From the NCBI GenBank assembly GCA_031270865.1, contig JAISWI010000072.1, positions 1 to 64,000 of the forward strand: a stretch of DNA of 64,000 nt, read 5' to 3'. Numbering within the stretch: position 1 is the first letter of the stretch; every line of letters starts with the position of its first letter. Shown here piece after piece: positions 24,699-35,700 of this stretch. The notes under the pieces are model-generated. The model worked only from the letters and a program-made list of their open reading frames with translations, had not been told where the DNA came from and searched no databases. Position numbers and translations under genes: made by a program. This stretch comes from Oscillospiraceae bacterium (GTDB lineage Bacteria; Bacillota; Clostridia; Christensenellales; Aristaeellaceae).

Positions 24699-25538
24699 AT
24701 GTCAATTTTGAAGCGGCGGCAGGTAAGCCCAAACCTGTTCATACTTGCGGAGGAGGCCGGACCTGCGCTGGTCACCATGGCCCTCGCCATCGGAGCCAAA
24801 CGCGCGGCGCTCGTCGATTCCGGATGCGGCGTCACCGGTACGCTGGACAGGTTCGTGAGGAAGCTTACCGACAAACCGGTCCTGCACTTGGTTACGCACT
24901 GCGATCCCGACCACGCCGGGGCCTCCGCGTTGTTCAACACGGCGTACATGAACCCGGCCGACGACGGCCTGATGGCCCGCGCCCTGAGCTTCGATAAGCG
25001 CAAAAGCGACATCCTGAAATCCATCCCCAAGCCGTTACTGAAAAAGCTCGTAGGCGTTTACTTGAACAGCCGCATGTTAAGAGCGGAAAGCTTCCCGCAT
25101 GAGAACCTGTTCGGCGGTGAGGTTTTCGATCTGGGCGGCGTTACGCTGGAGGCTTTTGCGCTGCCCGGCCATACAAAAGGCTCGACGTGTTATGTCAACC
25201 GCGCCGAACGCTATGTGATCGCCGGCGATTCCATAACCATCCGCGGGAATGCCGTCGTCGGCGACCCGCGCTGCGCTCCGCTGTCCGTCTACAGGGACGG
25301 CCTCGCCCGCTTCCGCGCGGAGGGTTTTGCGGATTACGCAGTCTACACCGGCCACGAGTGGGACGCGCTCGCGCCGGGAACGGTGGATGCCGTGATCGCC
25401 GCGTGTGACGAGATCCTGTCAGGCGGCGCTTACGACGACAAGCCAGCCTCGCCGCTGTTTTCCCTAAGCGACGCCCCGGAGCCGTCGTATTATCATAAGC
25501 GTGGAGCGGTTGGCGTGTATTATAGCGGGCCGGCATGA
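24699..25538 (+). CDS. MBL-fold metallo-hydrolase
   Basis: A 279-residue metallo-beta-lactamase-fold protein. The metal motif reads THCDPDHAG, that is HxDxDH rather than the common HxHxDH, so one histidine ligand is replaced by Asp. Further ligands lie in ALPGHTKGSTC, VIAGDSI and YTGHEW. The substrate is unknown; this branch includes many uncharacterised small hydrolases. The ATG at 24699 is preferred over an in-frame TTG at 24684. Its stop overlaps a 16-codon frame (ATGA) leading into the repeat block downstream. Confidence 0.82.
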   Translation: MSILKRRQVSPNLFILAEEAGPALVTMALAIGAKRAALVDSGCGVTGTLDRFVRKLTDKPVLHLVTHCDPDHAGASALFNTAYMNPADDGLMARALSFDKRKSDILKSIPKPLLKKLVGVYLNSRMLRAESFPHENLFGGEVFDLGGVTLEAFALPGHTKGSTCYVNRAERYVIAGDSITIRGNAVVGDPRCAPLSVYRDGLARFRAEGFADYAVYTGHEWDALAPGTVDAVIAACDEILSGGAYDDKPASPLFSLSDAPEPSYYHKRGAVGVYYSGPA

Positions 25539-25870
25539 TTATCGCGGTCGGATTCGCGAAGGGGCGCGTTTTGGTTGGGCGAATGTAAATTGTTCTTCGG
25601 GAAGGCTGACGAAGACTATTCTGAACTGCATCCGTTCCTGCGGTTAATGGACCACTGCAAGACCGGGCGGCGGGTGCCTCCCCTAGCGGGGTGTGGGGCA
25701 AAGCCCCACGTCCCCCGGTCATCGTCCCCGAACCTATGACCTGTAGCGCATAGACTAACCTTTCGGGCTTCGCCCTTTACGTGGGTTTATGTGGTGCTTA
25801 CGTGGGGTTTGCGTGGGATTGCGCTGGGTGTGGAACGCTGGGGCGCTGCCCCACACCCCGCAAGGGGGTT
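25539..25870. repeat. Palindromic repeat block with 14-bp inverted repeats
   Basis: This gene-free stretch holds GCGGGGTGTGGGGC at 25686-25699 and its exact complement at 25848-25861, flanking 148 bases. Internal hairpins include GTGGGGC / GCCCCAC (25693-25709) and GGGCTTCGCCC. Between them CGTGGG-type motifs recur. A truncated frame at 25575-25672 (GECKLFFGKADEDYSELHPF) runs into the left repeat and may be the remains of a gene. The block resembles REP/MITE-like non-coding elements; no transposase is seen. Its right end forms the last codons of dnaE. Confidence 0.6.
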
Positions 25871-28800
25871 TCACCCCCCTTGCCCCCCTGACCAGCGTGA
25901 CGCTGGACCCTCGTGGCCAGGGTAGGTTGTTCCTCCAGGTATTTCCTTCATTTTGATGTTTTCTTCACCCAGCCGCATACGTAATAGGCCCATAACTTCC
26001 TTCTCAGCGTCGCAACGCAGGTTATTCATTACCACCTTATGCTTATGTAACAGGTGGAAACATACCGGCACCTCACCCGGATGATCGTCCAACGCGGGCA
26101 GTATCGCCCTTAGCTGCGCGTCATCCTGCACCCTCAAATGCAAACTGAGCTGCGGTGCCGCCTCCACCGGTCCATCCACAACCCACCCATCCTCATCTTG
26201 CAGCGGTCTCCCCCCGCGCGCCAACAGCTTCGCCGGCTCATCCTCCCTCACTGACAACTCCCCCGTCAGCGCTATCACCTTATCCCTTTCTAGTAACCCC
26301 CTCAACCTCTCATACACTTTCGGAAACAATAGGCACTCCGTCTCCCCCGTCAGATCTTCCAGCGTCACGAACGCCATTATCGCGTTATTCTTCGTCACCT
26401 TCGTCCTAACCGCGCCAACCATCCCCCCCATCGTAACCACTACCCCATCATAACTTAATCCCTTCTCCGGATGTTCGGCAAATCCCGCCAAAAACTGACT
26501 GTCGCACTCCATCTTCTCCAGCGCGTCCCTGTACGCCTCCAACGGATGCCCCGTTATATATACTCCTGTAACCTCTTTCTCCATCGCCAGCGTCTGCGAC
26601 CGCGAGAACCGCGCCGACGCGTCCACTGGGAATAAATCGTCATCCGGCATCGCCGCCGTCCCGAACAGAGTCATCTGCCCTTGCGTCGACCTCTTGCGCC
26701 GTTTCGCCGCGTCGTCCATCGCCATCCCATACGTTTGCATTAGCTTCAGCCGATTACCGTCCACACTGTCGAAAGCCCCCGCTTGTATCAAACTGGCAAC
26801 CATCCGCTTGTTCAGCGAATCTGTCGCCGCCCTTCGCAAGAACTCCGTCATTTCGTAGAACGGCCCGTTGCTCTCCCGTTCTTTGACGATCGCGTCTACC
26901 GCGCCCTCTCCCACGCTCTTTATCGCGCACAGCCCGAACCTTATCCCCCACTCCCCGCCGTCATCGTGGTCCACGGAGAACCTTGCCCGCGACCTGTTCA
27001 CATCCGGCGGCCTTACCGGTACCCCGTGCTTTCTGCAAAACTGTATATACTGCGCGATCTTCTCCGGCGACCCGCCCGCGCTGTTCATCAACGCGGCCAT
27101 GAACGGCGCGGTATGGTAGAATTTCAGCCACGCGGTCTGCAGCGATAGTACCGCGTACGCGGCGGCGTGCGGTTTATTGAACGCGTACGACGCGAACGCG
27201 CTCATTTCCTCGAACATCTTTTCGGCTGTATCTACGGGCACGCCGCGCCTCACCGCTCCCGGCACCGTCACAACGCCATTTTCCTCCATGCCATATATGA
27301 AATACTCGCGTTCCTTCTCCATCACGTCGTGTTTCTTCTTGGACATGGCCCGCCGCATCAGGTCGCTGCGCCCCAGCGAGTAGCCCGCCACGTCGCGCAC
27401 TATCTGCATGATCTGCTCCTGGTAGACCATGCAGCCGTACGTCACATCCAGTATGGGCTTGAGTATCGGGTGCAGGTATCGCGCGCTTCCCGGATTCCTC
27501 TTGCCCTCTATATACCTTGGTATGCTGTCCATCGGGCCTGGCCTGTAAAGCGACACGGCGGCTATTATATCCTCAAAGCAGCTGGGTTGCAGCCCGGTCA
27601 GGAACGAGCGCATTCCCCCGGATTCAAGTTGGAACACGCCGTCCGTATCGCCCTTGCCAATCATTTCATAAACGTTCTTGTCGTCGAACGGTATGTCCGC
27701 CAGTTCCATCTCGATCCCCTGCTGCCTCATCATGGCCAGTGTGTCCCTGAGCACAGTCAGCGTTCGCAGCCCCAGGAAGTCCATCTTCAGCAGACCCAAT
27801 TTCTCCAGCGTTCCCATAGGAAATTGGGTAGTTACTACGGAGTCGTTCTTCTGCAGCGGGACATACCTGCTGACCGGCTCCTTCGTGACCAGCACCCCGG
27901 CGGCGTGGGTGGACGCGTGGCGGGGCATGCCCTCCAACGCGCGGGCTATGTCGATCAGTTTCTTTACATCGCCATCCATGTCATACGCGCGTTTGAGGTC
28001 GGGGCTTGTCTCCAATGCCCTGTCCAGCGTCATGTCGGGCGCGAAGGGGATCATCCGCGCGATCGTGTCGCATTGCGCGTAAGGGTATTTCATCACGCGG
28101 CCTACGTCGCGCACCGCGCCCTTCGCGGCCAGCGTGCCGAAGGTGATTATCTGCGCTACATGGTCCGCGCCATACTTGTTTATAACGTAATCAATAACCT
28201 CCTGCCGCCGCTCGTAGCAGAAGTCTATGTCGAAATCCGGCATCGACAGCCGCTCGGGGTTGAGGAACCGCTCGAACAGCAGGTTGTATTTTAATGGATC
28301 CAACCCGGTTATATCCAGGCAGTAAGCGGCGATCGACGCCGCGCCGCTGCCTCGCCCGGGACCGACCAATATCCCGCGCGTCTTAGCGAAATGCACATAA
28401 TCCCATACGATCAGAAAGTAATCCACATACCCGCAGCGCTGGATCATGTTTAGCTCATAATCAAGCCGTTCCCGCGCGGCCGCGTCGTCGGCGGAATACC
28501 GCGACGCGAAGCCTTCCTCGCATAGCGACCTCAGCCTCCCGAACGGGTCGACGCCATCGGGCAGCGGGTACTCGGGCAGGTGCAGCGTATTGAAGTCGAA
28601 GTCCACGCGGCAGCGCTCGGCGATCCTTTGCGTGTTCGCTATCGCCTCCGGCCATTGCCGGAACAGCGCGGCCATTTCTTCAGGGGATTTCACATAGAAT
28701 TGGTCGGATTTCATGCGCATCCGGTTTTGGTCCTCGACCATCTTGCCCGTCTGGATGCACAGCAATATATCCTGCGCCTCCGCGTCTTCCCGCGTGAGGT

Positions 28801-29413
28801 AATGCGCGTCGTTTGTAGCCACTAACGGGAGATCCAGCGCGTTCGCCAGCTTGACCAGCTGGGGTAAAACCTCGCGCTGCTCGCGCAGGCCGTGGTCCTG
28901 TATTTCTATATAAAAATGTTCAGGCCCGAACAGCTCCGATAGTTCCCGCGCGACCCGCGCGGCCTCGCTGACGCGCCTGTCCAGCAGCAGCGACGGTATC
29001 TCCCCGGACAGGCATCCCGACAGCGCGATCAGGCCCTCATGACACTCGCGCAGCAACGCGCGATCGATTCGCGGCCTGTAGTAGAATCCTTCCGTGAACG
29101 CCAGCGAGCACATCCTCATGAGGTTGCGGTATCCGGTCTCGTTCTCGCACAGCAGGACGAGGTGGAACATGTCCCGCCCGCCCTTATCGAACCGGTCCTC
29201 GCAGACGTAGACCTCGCAGCCGATGACGGGTCGGATGCCCCGCGCCTTCGCCGCCTGGTAGAAGTCGACCACGCCATACATCACGCCATGGTCGGTGACC
29301 GCGCACGCGGACATACCCAAGTCCCGAACGCGGTCAAGCAACCGCTCTATCCGGCACGCGCCGTCCAGCAGGCTGAACTCGGTATGGACGTGCAGATGGG
29401 CGAACGCGGGCAC
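25871..29413 (-). CDS. dnaE: DNA polymerase III alpha subunit DnaE
   Basis: A 1180-residue replicative polymerase subunit. The N-terminal PHP domain begins HLHVHTEFSLLDGA and keeps the metal-binding segments VTDHGVMYG, GCEVYV and NDAHYL. The polymerase active site has MPDFDIDFCYERR, followed by FGTLAAKGAVRDVGR. The helix-hairpin-helix and OB-fold regions (GVVVTMGGMVGAVRTK) follow. It starts with GTG at 29413, two bases after the galE stop; the PHP motif fixes this start. The last residues (ASRWSGGQGG) come from the palindromic repeat block that overlaps the stop codon, so the natural C-terminus has been altered. It is a DnaE-type, not PolC-type, polymerase. Confidence 0.97.
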   Translation of the reverse strand: MPAFAHLHVHTEFSLLDGACRIERLLDRVRDLGMSACAVTDHGVMYGVVDFYQAAKARGIRPVIGCEVYVCEDRFDKGGRDMFHLVLLCENETGYRNLMRMCSLAFTEGFYYRPRIDRALLRECHEGLIALSGCLSGEIPSLLLDRRVSEAARVARELSELFGPEHFYIEIQDHGLREQREVLPQLVKLANALDLPLVATNDAHYLTREDAEAQDILLCIQTGKMVEDQNRMRMKSDQFYVKSPEEMAALFRQWPEAIANTQRIAERCRVDFDFNTLHLPEYPLPDGVDPFGRLRSLCEEGFASRYSADDAAARERLDYELNMIQRCGYVDYFLIVWDYVHFAKTRGILVGPGRGSGAASIAAYCLDITGLDPLKYNLLFERFLNPERLSMPDFDIDFCYERRQEVIDYVINKYGADHVAQIITFGTLAAKGAVRDVGRVMKYPYAQCDTIARMIPFAPDMTLDRALETSPDLKRAYDMDGDVKKLIDIARALEGMPRHASTHAAGVLVTKEPVSRYVPLQKNDSVVTTQFPMGTLEKLGLLKMDFLGLRTLTVLRDTLAMMRQQGIEMELADIPFDDKNVYEMIGKGDTDGVFQLESGGMRSFLTGLQPSCFEDIIAAVSLYRPGPMDSIPRYIEGKRNPGSARYLHPILKPILDVTYGCMVYQEQIMQIVRDVAGYSLGRSDLMRRAMSKKKHDVMEKEREYFIYGMEENGVVTVPGAVRRGVPVDTAEKMFEEMSAFASYAFNKPHAAAYAVLSLQTAWLKFYHTAPFMAALMNSAGGSPEKIAQYIQFCRKHGVPVRPPDVNRSRARFSVDHDDGGEWGIRFGLCAIKSVGEGAVDAIVKERESNGPFYEMTEFLRRAATDSLNKRMVASLIQAGAFDSVDGNRLKLMQTYGMAMDDAAKRRKRSTQGQMTLFGTAAMPDDDLFPVDASARFSRSQTLAMEKEVTGVYITGHPLEAYRDALEKMECDSQFLAGFAEHPEKGLSYDGVVVTMGGMVGAVRTKVTKNNAIMAFVTLEDLTGETECLLFPKVYERLRGLLERDKVIALTGELSVREDEPAKLLARGGRPLQDEDGWVVDGPVEAAPQLSLHLRVQDDAQLRAILPALDDHPGEVPVCFHLLHKHKVVMNNLRCDAEKEVMGLLRMRLGEENIKMKEIPGGTTYPGHEGPASRWSGGQGG

Positions 29414-29415
29414 GG

Positions 29416-30438
<1,023 letters not shown>

Positions 30439-30476
30439 GGACTCACCCCTTCATCAAGCGATCATCATTCTTCCAT

Positions 30477-30505
30477 ATTATATCAGATCGCGCAAACGTT
30501 GGCAA
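30477..30505 (-). promoter_or_regulatory. Promoter of galE-dnaE
   Basis: TTGCCA (30505-30500) and a perfect TATAAT (30482-30477) on the minus strand are 17 bases apart, about 30 bases upstream of the galE start. It lies just after the stop of the DUF3810-like gene. Confidence 0.7.
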
Positions 30506-30534
30506 GGCCCGCCATCCTCCTGGCCCCGTGGCGG

Positions 30535-31629
30535 TCACTCCCGAGGCCAATCCCTCAGGAGCTGGACCACATTCCCGTATGAACGCGCTCCGTCGGCCTC
30601 GCCGCCCGCCTTCATCAGGAATATATCGTTCACCCGCGCGGCTAGCCTGGCCAGCGGGGTTTGCTGCCGTTCGCGCCAATACTGCTGCCGGTTCACGAAA
30701 TCACCCCTCACGCCGTCGCTCATCCTTTCGAGCATCGTCCAATACGCGCCGGGATCCCGCGCGGCGAGGTCAGACAACCCGTACCGCAGCGAGCACATCA
30801 CCCCGCTGTAACGGAATACCGGGTCGCCCGATTCCGCGCACACGATCGCCGCTATCAGGTTCGCCTCCTCCTCCCGCGCGAACCCCAGCGCGTGCGCGAC
30901 CTCATGGCACGCTACGAACGGCAAGTCGACCATCGGCACGGACGTGTTGACCAACGCCTCAAACGTGAACGGGAAATACATCCCCTCGACCAACGCGCTG
31001 GAGAAAAGTTTGTCGAAACCCAGCGGCTTGGGCGTGGGTATAGCCATGTCGGGCAGACTGGGCAGCGCGGCGCGGGCGTTCTCGAACGCCGCCGGCACCC
31101 TCGCCAGCACGTCCATCGGATCGTTTGAGCGTATCGCGCCAGAATCGCGGATTCGCGGCTTGATTCGGTTCGCCTGGGTTATCCACGCGGCGCACTGCTT
31201 GCTTAACGAATCGCCCGCGCCATACGCCGCCATCGCCGTGACTGCCCCGTCCCCCGACGCCTTCACCCCCGACGGGCTTAACGGCGAGCGCGTGTACTGC
31301 GCCCCCCACAGCGCGTACATCAGCAGGAACGCGCATCCCGCGGCGGCAACCCTGCGGTATATCGCCTTTAATAACAATCTCGCGTCGCGCCTCGCCAGCG
31401 AACGCGCTATGGCCATAACCAACCCTAAAACGCACCATGCCGCCGCGCCCGCCGCTAATATTGGCGCGATTGGGAATTTTAACCTGTTCACAAACGTTAT
31501 ATTACGTGCCAGGAACGGATACCATCTCGCGGCGAAGGACGCGTCCACCCACGCCGGGTTAGCCCGCGCTAACGACGCGCCCACAGCCGCGATCAACCAT
31601 GGCAGAAGTCCCAGCATGTATGGTATCAT
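30535..31629 (-). CDS. DUF3810-like membrane-anchored zinc peptidase
   Basis: A 364-residue protein with three N-terminal hydrophobic segments (about 1-20, 53-80 and 97-115) and a soluble C-terminal domain. HEVAHALGFAREEEAN near residue 240 is an HExxH zinc-peptidase motif with downstream Glu, as I recall for the DUF3810 family; the substrate is unknown. The frame extends to 31737, but the ATG at 31629 puts the first helix at the N-terminus. No Shine-Dalgarno is visible, and TTGATA with a 17-base spacer before TATATG near the start suggests a very short or absent leader. Confidence 0.75.
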   Translation of the reverse strand: MIPYMLGLLPWLIAAVGASLARANPAWVDASFAARWYPFLARNITFVNRLKFPIAPILAAGAAAWCVLGLVMAIARSLARRDARLLLKAIYRRVAAAGCAFLLMYALWGAQYTRSPLSPSGVKASGDGAVTAMAAYGAGDSLSKQCAAWITQANRIKPRIRDSGAIRSNDPMDVLARVPAAFENARAALPSLPDMAIPTPKPLGFDKLFSSALVEGMYFPFTFEALVNTSVPMVDLPFVACHEVAHALGFAREEEANLIAAIVCAESGDPVFRYSGVMCSLRYGLSDLAARDPGAYWTMLERMSDGVRGDFVNRQQYWRERQQTPLARLAARVNDIFLMKAGGEADGARSYGNVVQLLRDWPRE

Positions 31630-31718
31630 ATAAACATAACGAATGAGGGTATCAAAAAAATCAATATGGTTGGCTGATAATTTCTGGCAATCATATACGA
31701 AACATGGGGAGGCAATAT

Positions 31719-32495
31719 ATGCGGGTTGGGTTGACAACCGGGATGTATTACAGTGTCATGGAGACCGACGAGGCGGTCAGCTACATACGCGGGTTTGATG
31801 TGCCGTGCTGCGAGGTTTTCTTTGAGACTTTTTGTGAATACTCCACAGCGTTCGCGCGTGAGCTAATACCGCGTCTGGGCGGCATGGAGCCTATATCCAT
31901 GCACACACGCACCCAGCACTTCGAAACGGACCTGCTGGGTCGGTCTAGGCATCAGCAGGCCGACGGTATCGACAACTTCGCGCGGGCGCTCGACGCTGGG
32001 GCGGAGCTTGGCGTAAAGCTGTACGTGTACCACGGCCCGATGCAGATTCGCGCCGAGCGCAAGCCCATCGTCCAATGGCGCGGCGCGTTGGACTACGCCA
32101 TAGGCATAGCCGCCAAACGCGGCATACAGTTATGTTGGGAGAACGTAAGTTGGTGCGTGTTGAACGCGCCGGACCGCGTGGCGGAGGCCGCCGAGGTATG
32201 CCCGCGCCTGGGATTCGTTATGGACGTGAAACAAGCCCTGGAAACCCCGTGGGATCCCGTGGATTACGTGAAGGCCATGGGCCCGCGGCTGCGGCATGTG
32301 CACGTGTTGGATAAAGATTCGCTCGGGCGGTCGACGCTGCCGGGGCAGGGCGTGTATGACTTCCACAAACTGGCGGACACGCTCCGCGCGATGGATTACC
32401 AGGGCGACGTCATACTGGAACCGTACAGCGAGCTGACGCGCGACGAGGACGCGCTTCGCAGGTCGCTGGATTTCCTGCGCGAAATATTCGAGTAA
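31719..32495 (+). CDS. Sugar phosphate isomerase/epimerase family TIM barrel
   Basis: A 258-residue xylose isomerase-like TIM barrel. Possible metal ligands are Glu in LCWENVSW, Asp in FVMDVKQA, His in RHVHVLDKD and Glu in VILEPYSE, consistent with the family. It is distantly similar in plan, not closely in sequence, to the protein at 180-1079. The ATG at 31719 follows GGGAGG by six bases. It is transcribed divergently from the DUF3810-like gene and stands alone. The substrate is unknown. Confidence 0.87.
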   Translation: MRVGLTTGMYYSVMETDEAVSYIRGFDVPCCEVFFETFCEYSTAFARELIPRLGGMEPISMHTRTQHFETDLLGRSRHQQADGIDNFARALDAGAELGVKLYVYHGPMQIRAERKPIVQWRGALDYAIGIAAKRGIQLCWENVSWCVLNAPDRVAEAAEVCPRLGFVMDVKQALETPWDPVDYVKAMGPRLRHVHVLDKDSLGRSTLPGQGVYDFHKLADTLRAMDYQGDVILEPYSELTRDEDALRRSLDFLREIFE

Positions 32496-32736
32496 CCGCA
32501 TCCGTCAAACACAGCAGCGCCCAAGACCGCAAGCCGCCCCGGGGATTATATACCCGCCGCAGGTCTTGAAGCGTTGGGAAACTCAGACGCGCGTAGATGG
32601 TGTAGTGGCGTACGGTCACGGGAGACCATAGGAAAGTGTTTCCGGGTGTTTGATAGGTACGCAAGAGATTAACAGCAGACCGGCCATCCGCTGAGATAGG
32701 AAGTTCCTCGTTTGCTTCACGGAGATGACAGACATA
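32496..32736. other. Intergenic stretch without a recognised gene
   Basis: About 240 bases between a plus-strand and a minus-strand gene end. Small stems are visible (GGTC...GACC and GGAAA...TTTCC around 32615-32645), but they match no RNA family I know. No frame longer than about 80 codons looks coding. Confidence 0.4.
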
Positions 32737-32770
32737 AAACCCGCCGCCGAATCCAAACGGCAGCGGGTTT
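32737..32770 (-). terminator. Intrinsic terminator after the GH3 gene
   Basis: A 13-bp stem with one mismatch (AAACCCGCYGCCG arms) and an eight-base loop ends, on the minus strand, in TTTTAT. It lies 23 bases after the GH3 stop and closes the sugar importer-GH3 operon. Confidence 0.75.
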
Positions 32771-32792
32771 GCGTCTTTAACTTCTTCGCTCT

Positions 32793-35700
32793 TTAGTCCT
32801 TCTCGACAGATACGTAGGCGACCAGCGTATCGGCCAGCGCGGGCGTATATGCCGCAGCCTCCACATCCTCAAACATGTTGGCGAACTGGCTGGATCGGAT
32901 CACCACGTTCAGGATATTGATGACGCTCTTTTGCAGGTCGCCCAGGCTGATGTTGTTCCTCACGTAGGAACCCTTATACGTGATAGCGGACGTGCCGTCG
33001 CCGTTGTCCGTGACGATCGCGGCTTCGCCCAGCTCGGCGATGAGGTCTTTCACCGGGCGATCGATCACGGTCATCGTTGCGTTATCGATCGCGGGACGCG
33101 TGGCGGTTTCAAGCGCCGCGTTATCCGCCTTCGTCTCAATAACGACATCCCCGTCTGGGCTGGGGATAAACTCGCCCCAGGATACGCTGGTCATCGGGAA
33201 GCTCATGCCCGGCCCGAAGCTGAGTACCTCAGCGGTGACGACGGGGAATATGCCATCCTCGGCGATAATAGGCTCGACATCCTGGAAAGCGTTGATGGTG
33301 ATGGTATCCACCGAGCTGCCCGGCATGATCAGGTCGTTGCCCGCGTGCATGCTGGCGCCGGGGGTGGACTGTCCGCCGCCCCAGTCGGTCATGATGAGAC
33401 CCTGGAATCCCCACTCCCCGCGCGTCAGGTTCACGCACAGGTCGTAGCTGTCAGCGGCCGGTATACCCTGGTTCTGGTTATAGCTGGTCATGATCGCCAT
33501 GGGCTGCGCGGACTTGACGGCGATCTCGAACCCCTTGAGATAGATCTCACGGAACGCGCGTTCGGGGATCGTATTGTTCACCGCGTTCCGGTTGTCCTCC
33601 TGGCTGTTGCCCGCGTAGTGCTTGAGGGTAACTCCAACACCGGGACGCGATTGCGCGCCCTTTGTCTCGGCGGCGGCGGTCAGCCCCGTTACCAGCGGGT
33701 CTTCGCTGAAGTATTCGAAGTTGCGTCCGCAAAGCGGGTTGCGGTGGATGTTCATGCCAGGCGCGAGCCATAGCGTGACGCCAAGCTCAACCATTTCTTC
33801 GCCGATACCGCTGCCCATCAGCTCCATTAGCGCGGTATCCCACGTCTGCGCCAGCAGCGTGCCGATCGGCCACGCGGTGCCAAACTGGTAGAGCGTCGAT
33901 CCGTCCTCCTGCGGAACCTGCTGCGTTACGCGTAAGCCAGCCGGCCCGTCAGCCAGGACGATGTTGGGGATCTTCTTGGACTCGATGTAGATGCCGACCG
34001 TCTCGCCAGCCGCGCCAGCAACGCTGTTGGCTTGCGCGCCGATCATGGTGGTGTCATTGACCGATGCTGAGTTCGGGCTGGTCGTGTTGCCGAAACCGAA
34101 CCCGCCGCCCGCCGCGGGATCGCTGGGCAGTTTCGCGCCGCCTATGACGATATCCGCCAGTATGATTTCGTCCAGGCCGCTGACGAACTGTTCCATAGTG
34201 ATCAACCCGTCGTAAACATCCTTGAGCGTGTATTGGCTGTAATCGCCCTTGAACTTTACGACAGATTCATGATACTCGTCGACCGTGCCGCTGCCCAGCT
34301 TGTACGGCAGGTTCTGCGCGAGGTATTCGGTCTGGGTGGTATCCGACACATACGCGGTGACGTTTTCTTCAATGTAGAGCGAGGCGTTGTTGGCGGTCTT
34401 AATGCCAGCGGCCGCGACGCTGACTACGGGAGCCGCCGCGATCTGGTCGGCCTCGCCGTCATAAGTGAATGGCGCCGCGCCCGCGTTTGAGAGCGTCTCG
34501 ATCTCTTTGTCGGGCTTTACCAGGGCGCTCAGCTGTTCCGTCACCGCTTCCGCGTCTAAACGTATGACGGCGGCGGCCTGCGTCGAGCGCGAGCTGTTTC
34601 CAACACGGAGGATATAGTCGCCCGCCTCTAGAACGTACGCGGACCTGTCCTCGTCGTAGCTGGACATCTCGCTGGTAGGGAATGTCAGTGTCAGGGTTTG
34701 GCTTTCGCCGGGCTTCAACTCGTCGGTCTTGCCGTAGGCGGCCAGCTCCTGGTACGGTTTCTCCAACGATCCCTGCGGCGCGGAGAAGTATACCTGCGCT
34801 ACCTCCTTGCCGGAGTAGGTGTCGCTTGTGTTCGTCACAGCGGCTTTGACGGTGATTGTTTCGGCGTCCGCTTCCACACTCTCCGCCGCTATAGTGAAGT
34901 CGGCGTAAGACAGGCCGAACCCGAACGGGTAAGCCGGGTCAACGCCGAAGGTATCGAAATAACGGTAACCGACATATATCCCGTCCGTGTACTCCTCATA
35001 GACGGTGTTGCCGTCGTTGCCTGAGAACGCGGCCGACGAAGGGTAATCCTGGTAATCCTTCGCCCATGTATCCACCAGCTTGCCGGAAGGCGTTACTTCG
35101 CCGGATAGTACCAGCGCCAGCGCGTCGCCTCCGCGCATACCCGCCTGACTCATGAGCAATACTGCGTCGATGCCGTCAATCTCCCGCGAGAACGAGGTAT
35201 CGATCACTCCGCCAACGTTGAGAACGACGATGAGTTTGTCAAACTCCGCGGCAAGCTTTTTGATGTTGGCGGTCTCAAGGTCATCAATCAGCCAGTCGCC
35301 TTTCTCCGGCTTGCGGTCCGCGCCTTCGCCGGAATTACGCGCGATAACGTAGATCGCGGTATCGGAGGCCTTGGCTTGCGAGAGCTGCTCGTCCGATATC
35401 TCCTTATCCAGCAGCGGCACGCTGGGGCCGAACATCGCGAATCCGCCTCCTCCAGCGGCGGCAAGCTCCTCGTCATACCACGTCTGGTATTCCGTTATCC
35501 AGCCTTCACTGGTGATTGTGTATCCGGCGTTCTTCAAGCCTTCATACACATTGACGGTATAACGCTGGTTCACGTCGCCGGACCCTGTGCCGCCCTTTAC
35601 CGTAGCGATGGCTCCGGCTCCGAACAGCGCGACCACTCCGGGCGCGACGGGCAGCGCGTCGTCCTTGTTCTCCAGCAGGACCATGCCTTGCGCAGCGATG

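Noticed and set aside
27167..28294. 375-codon plus-strand frame opposite dnaE
   Set aside because: It is a GC-driven shadow of dnaE, His/Arg/Val-rich, with no ribosome site and no domain.
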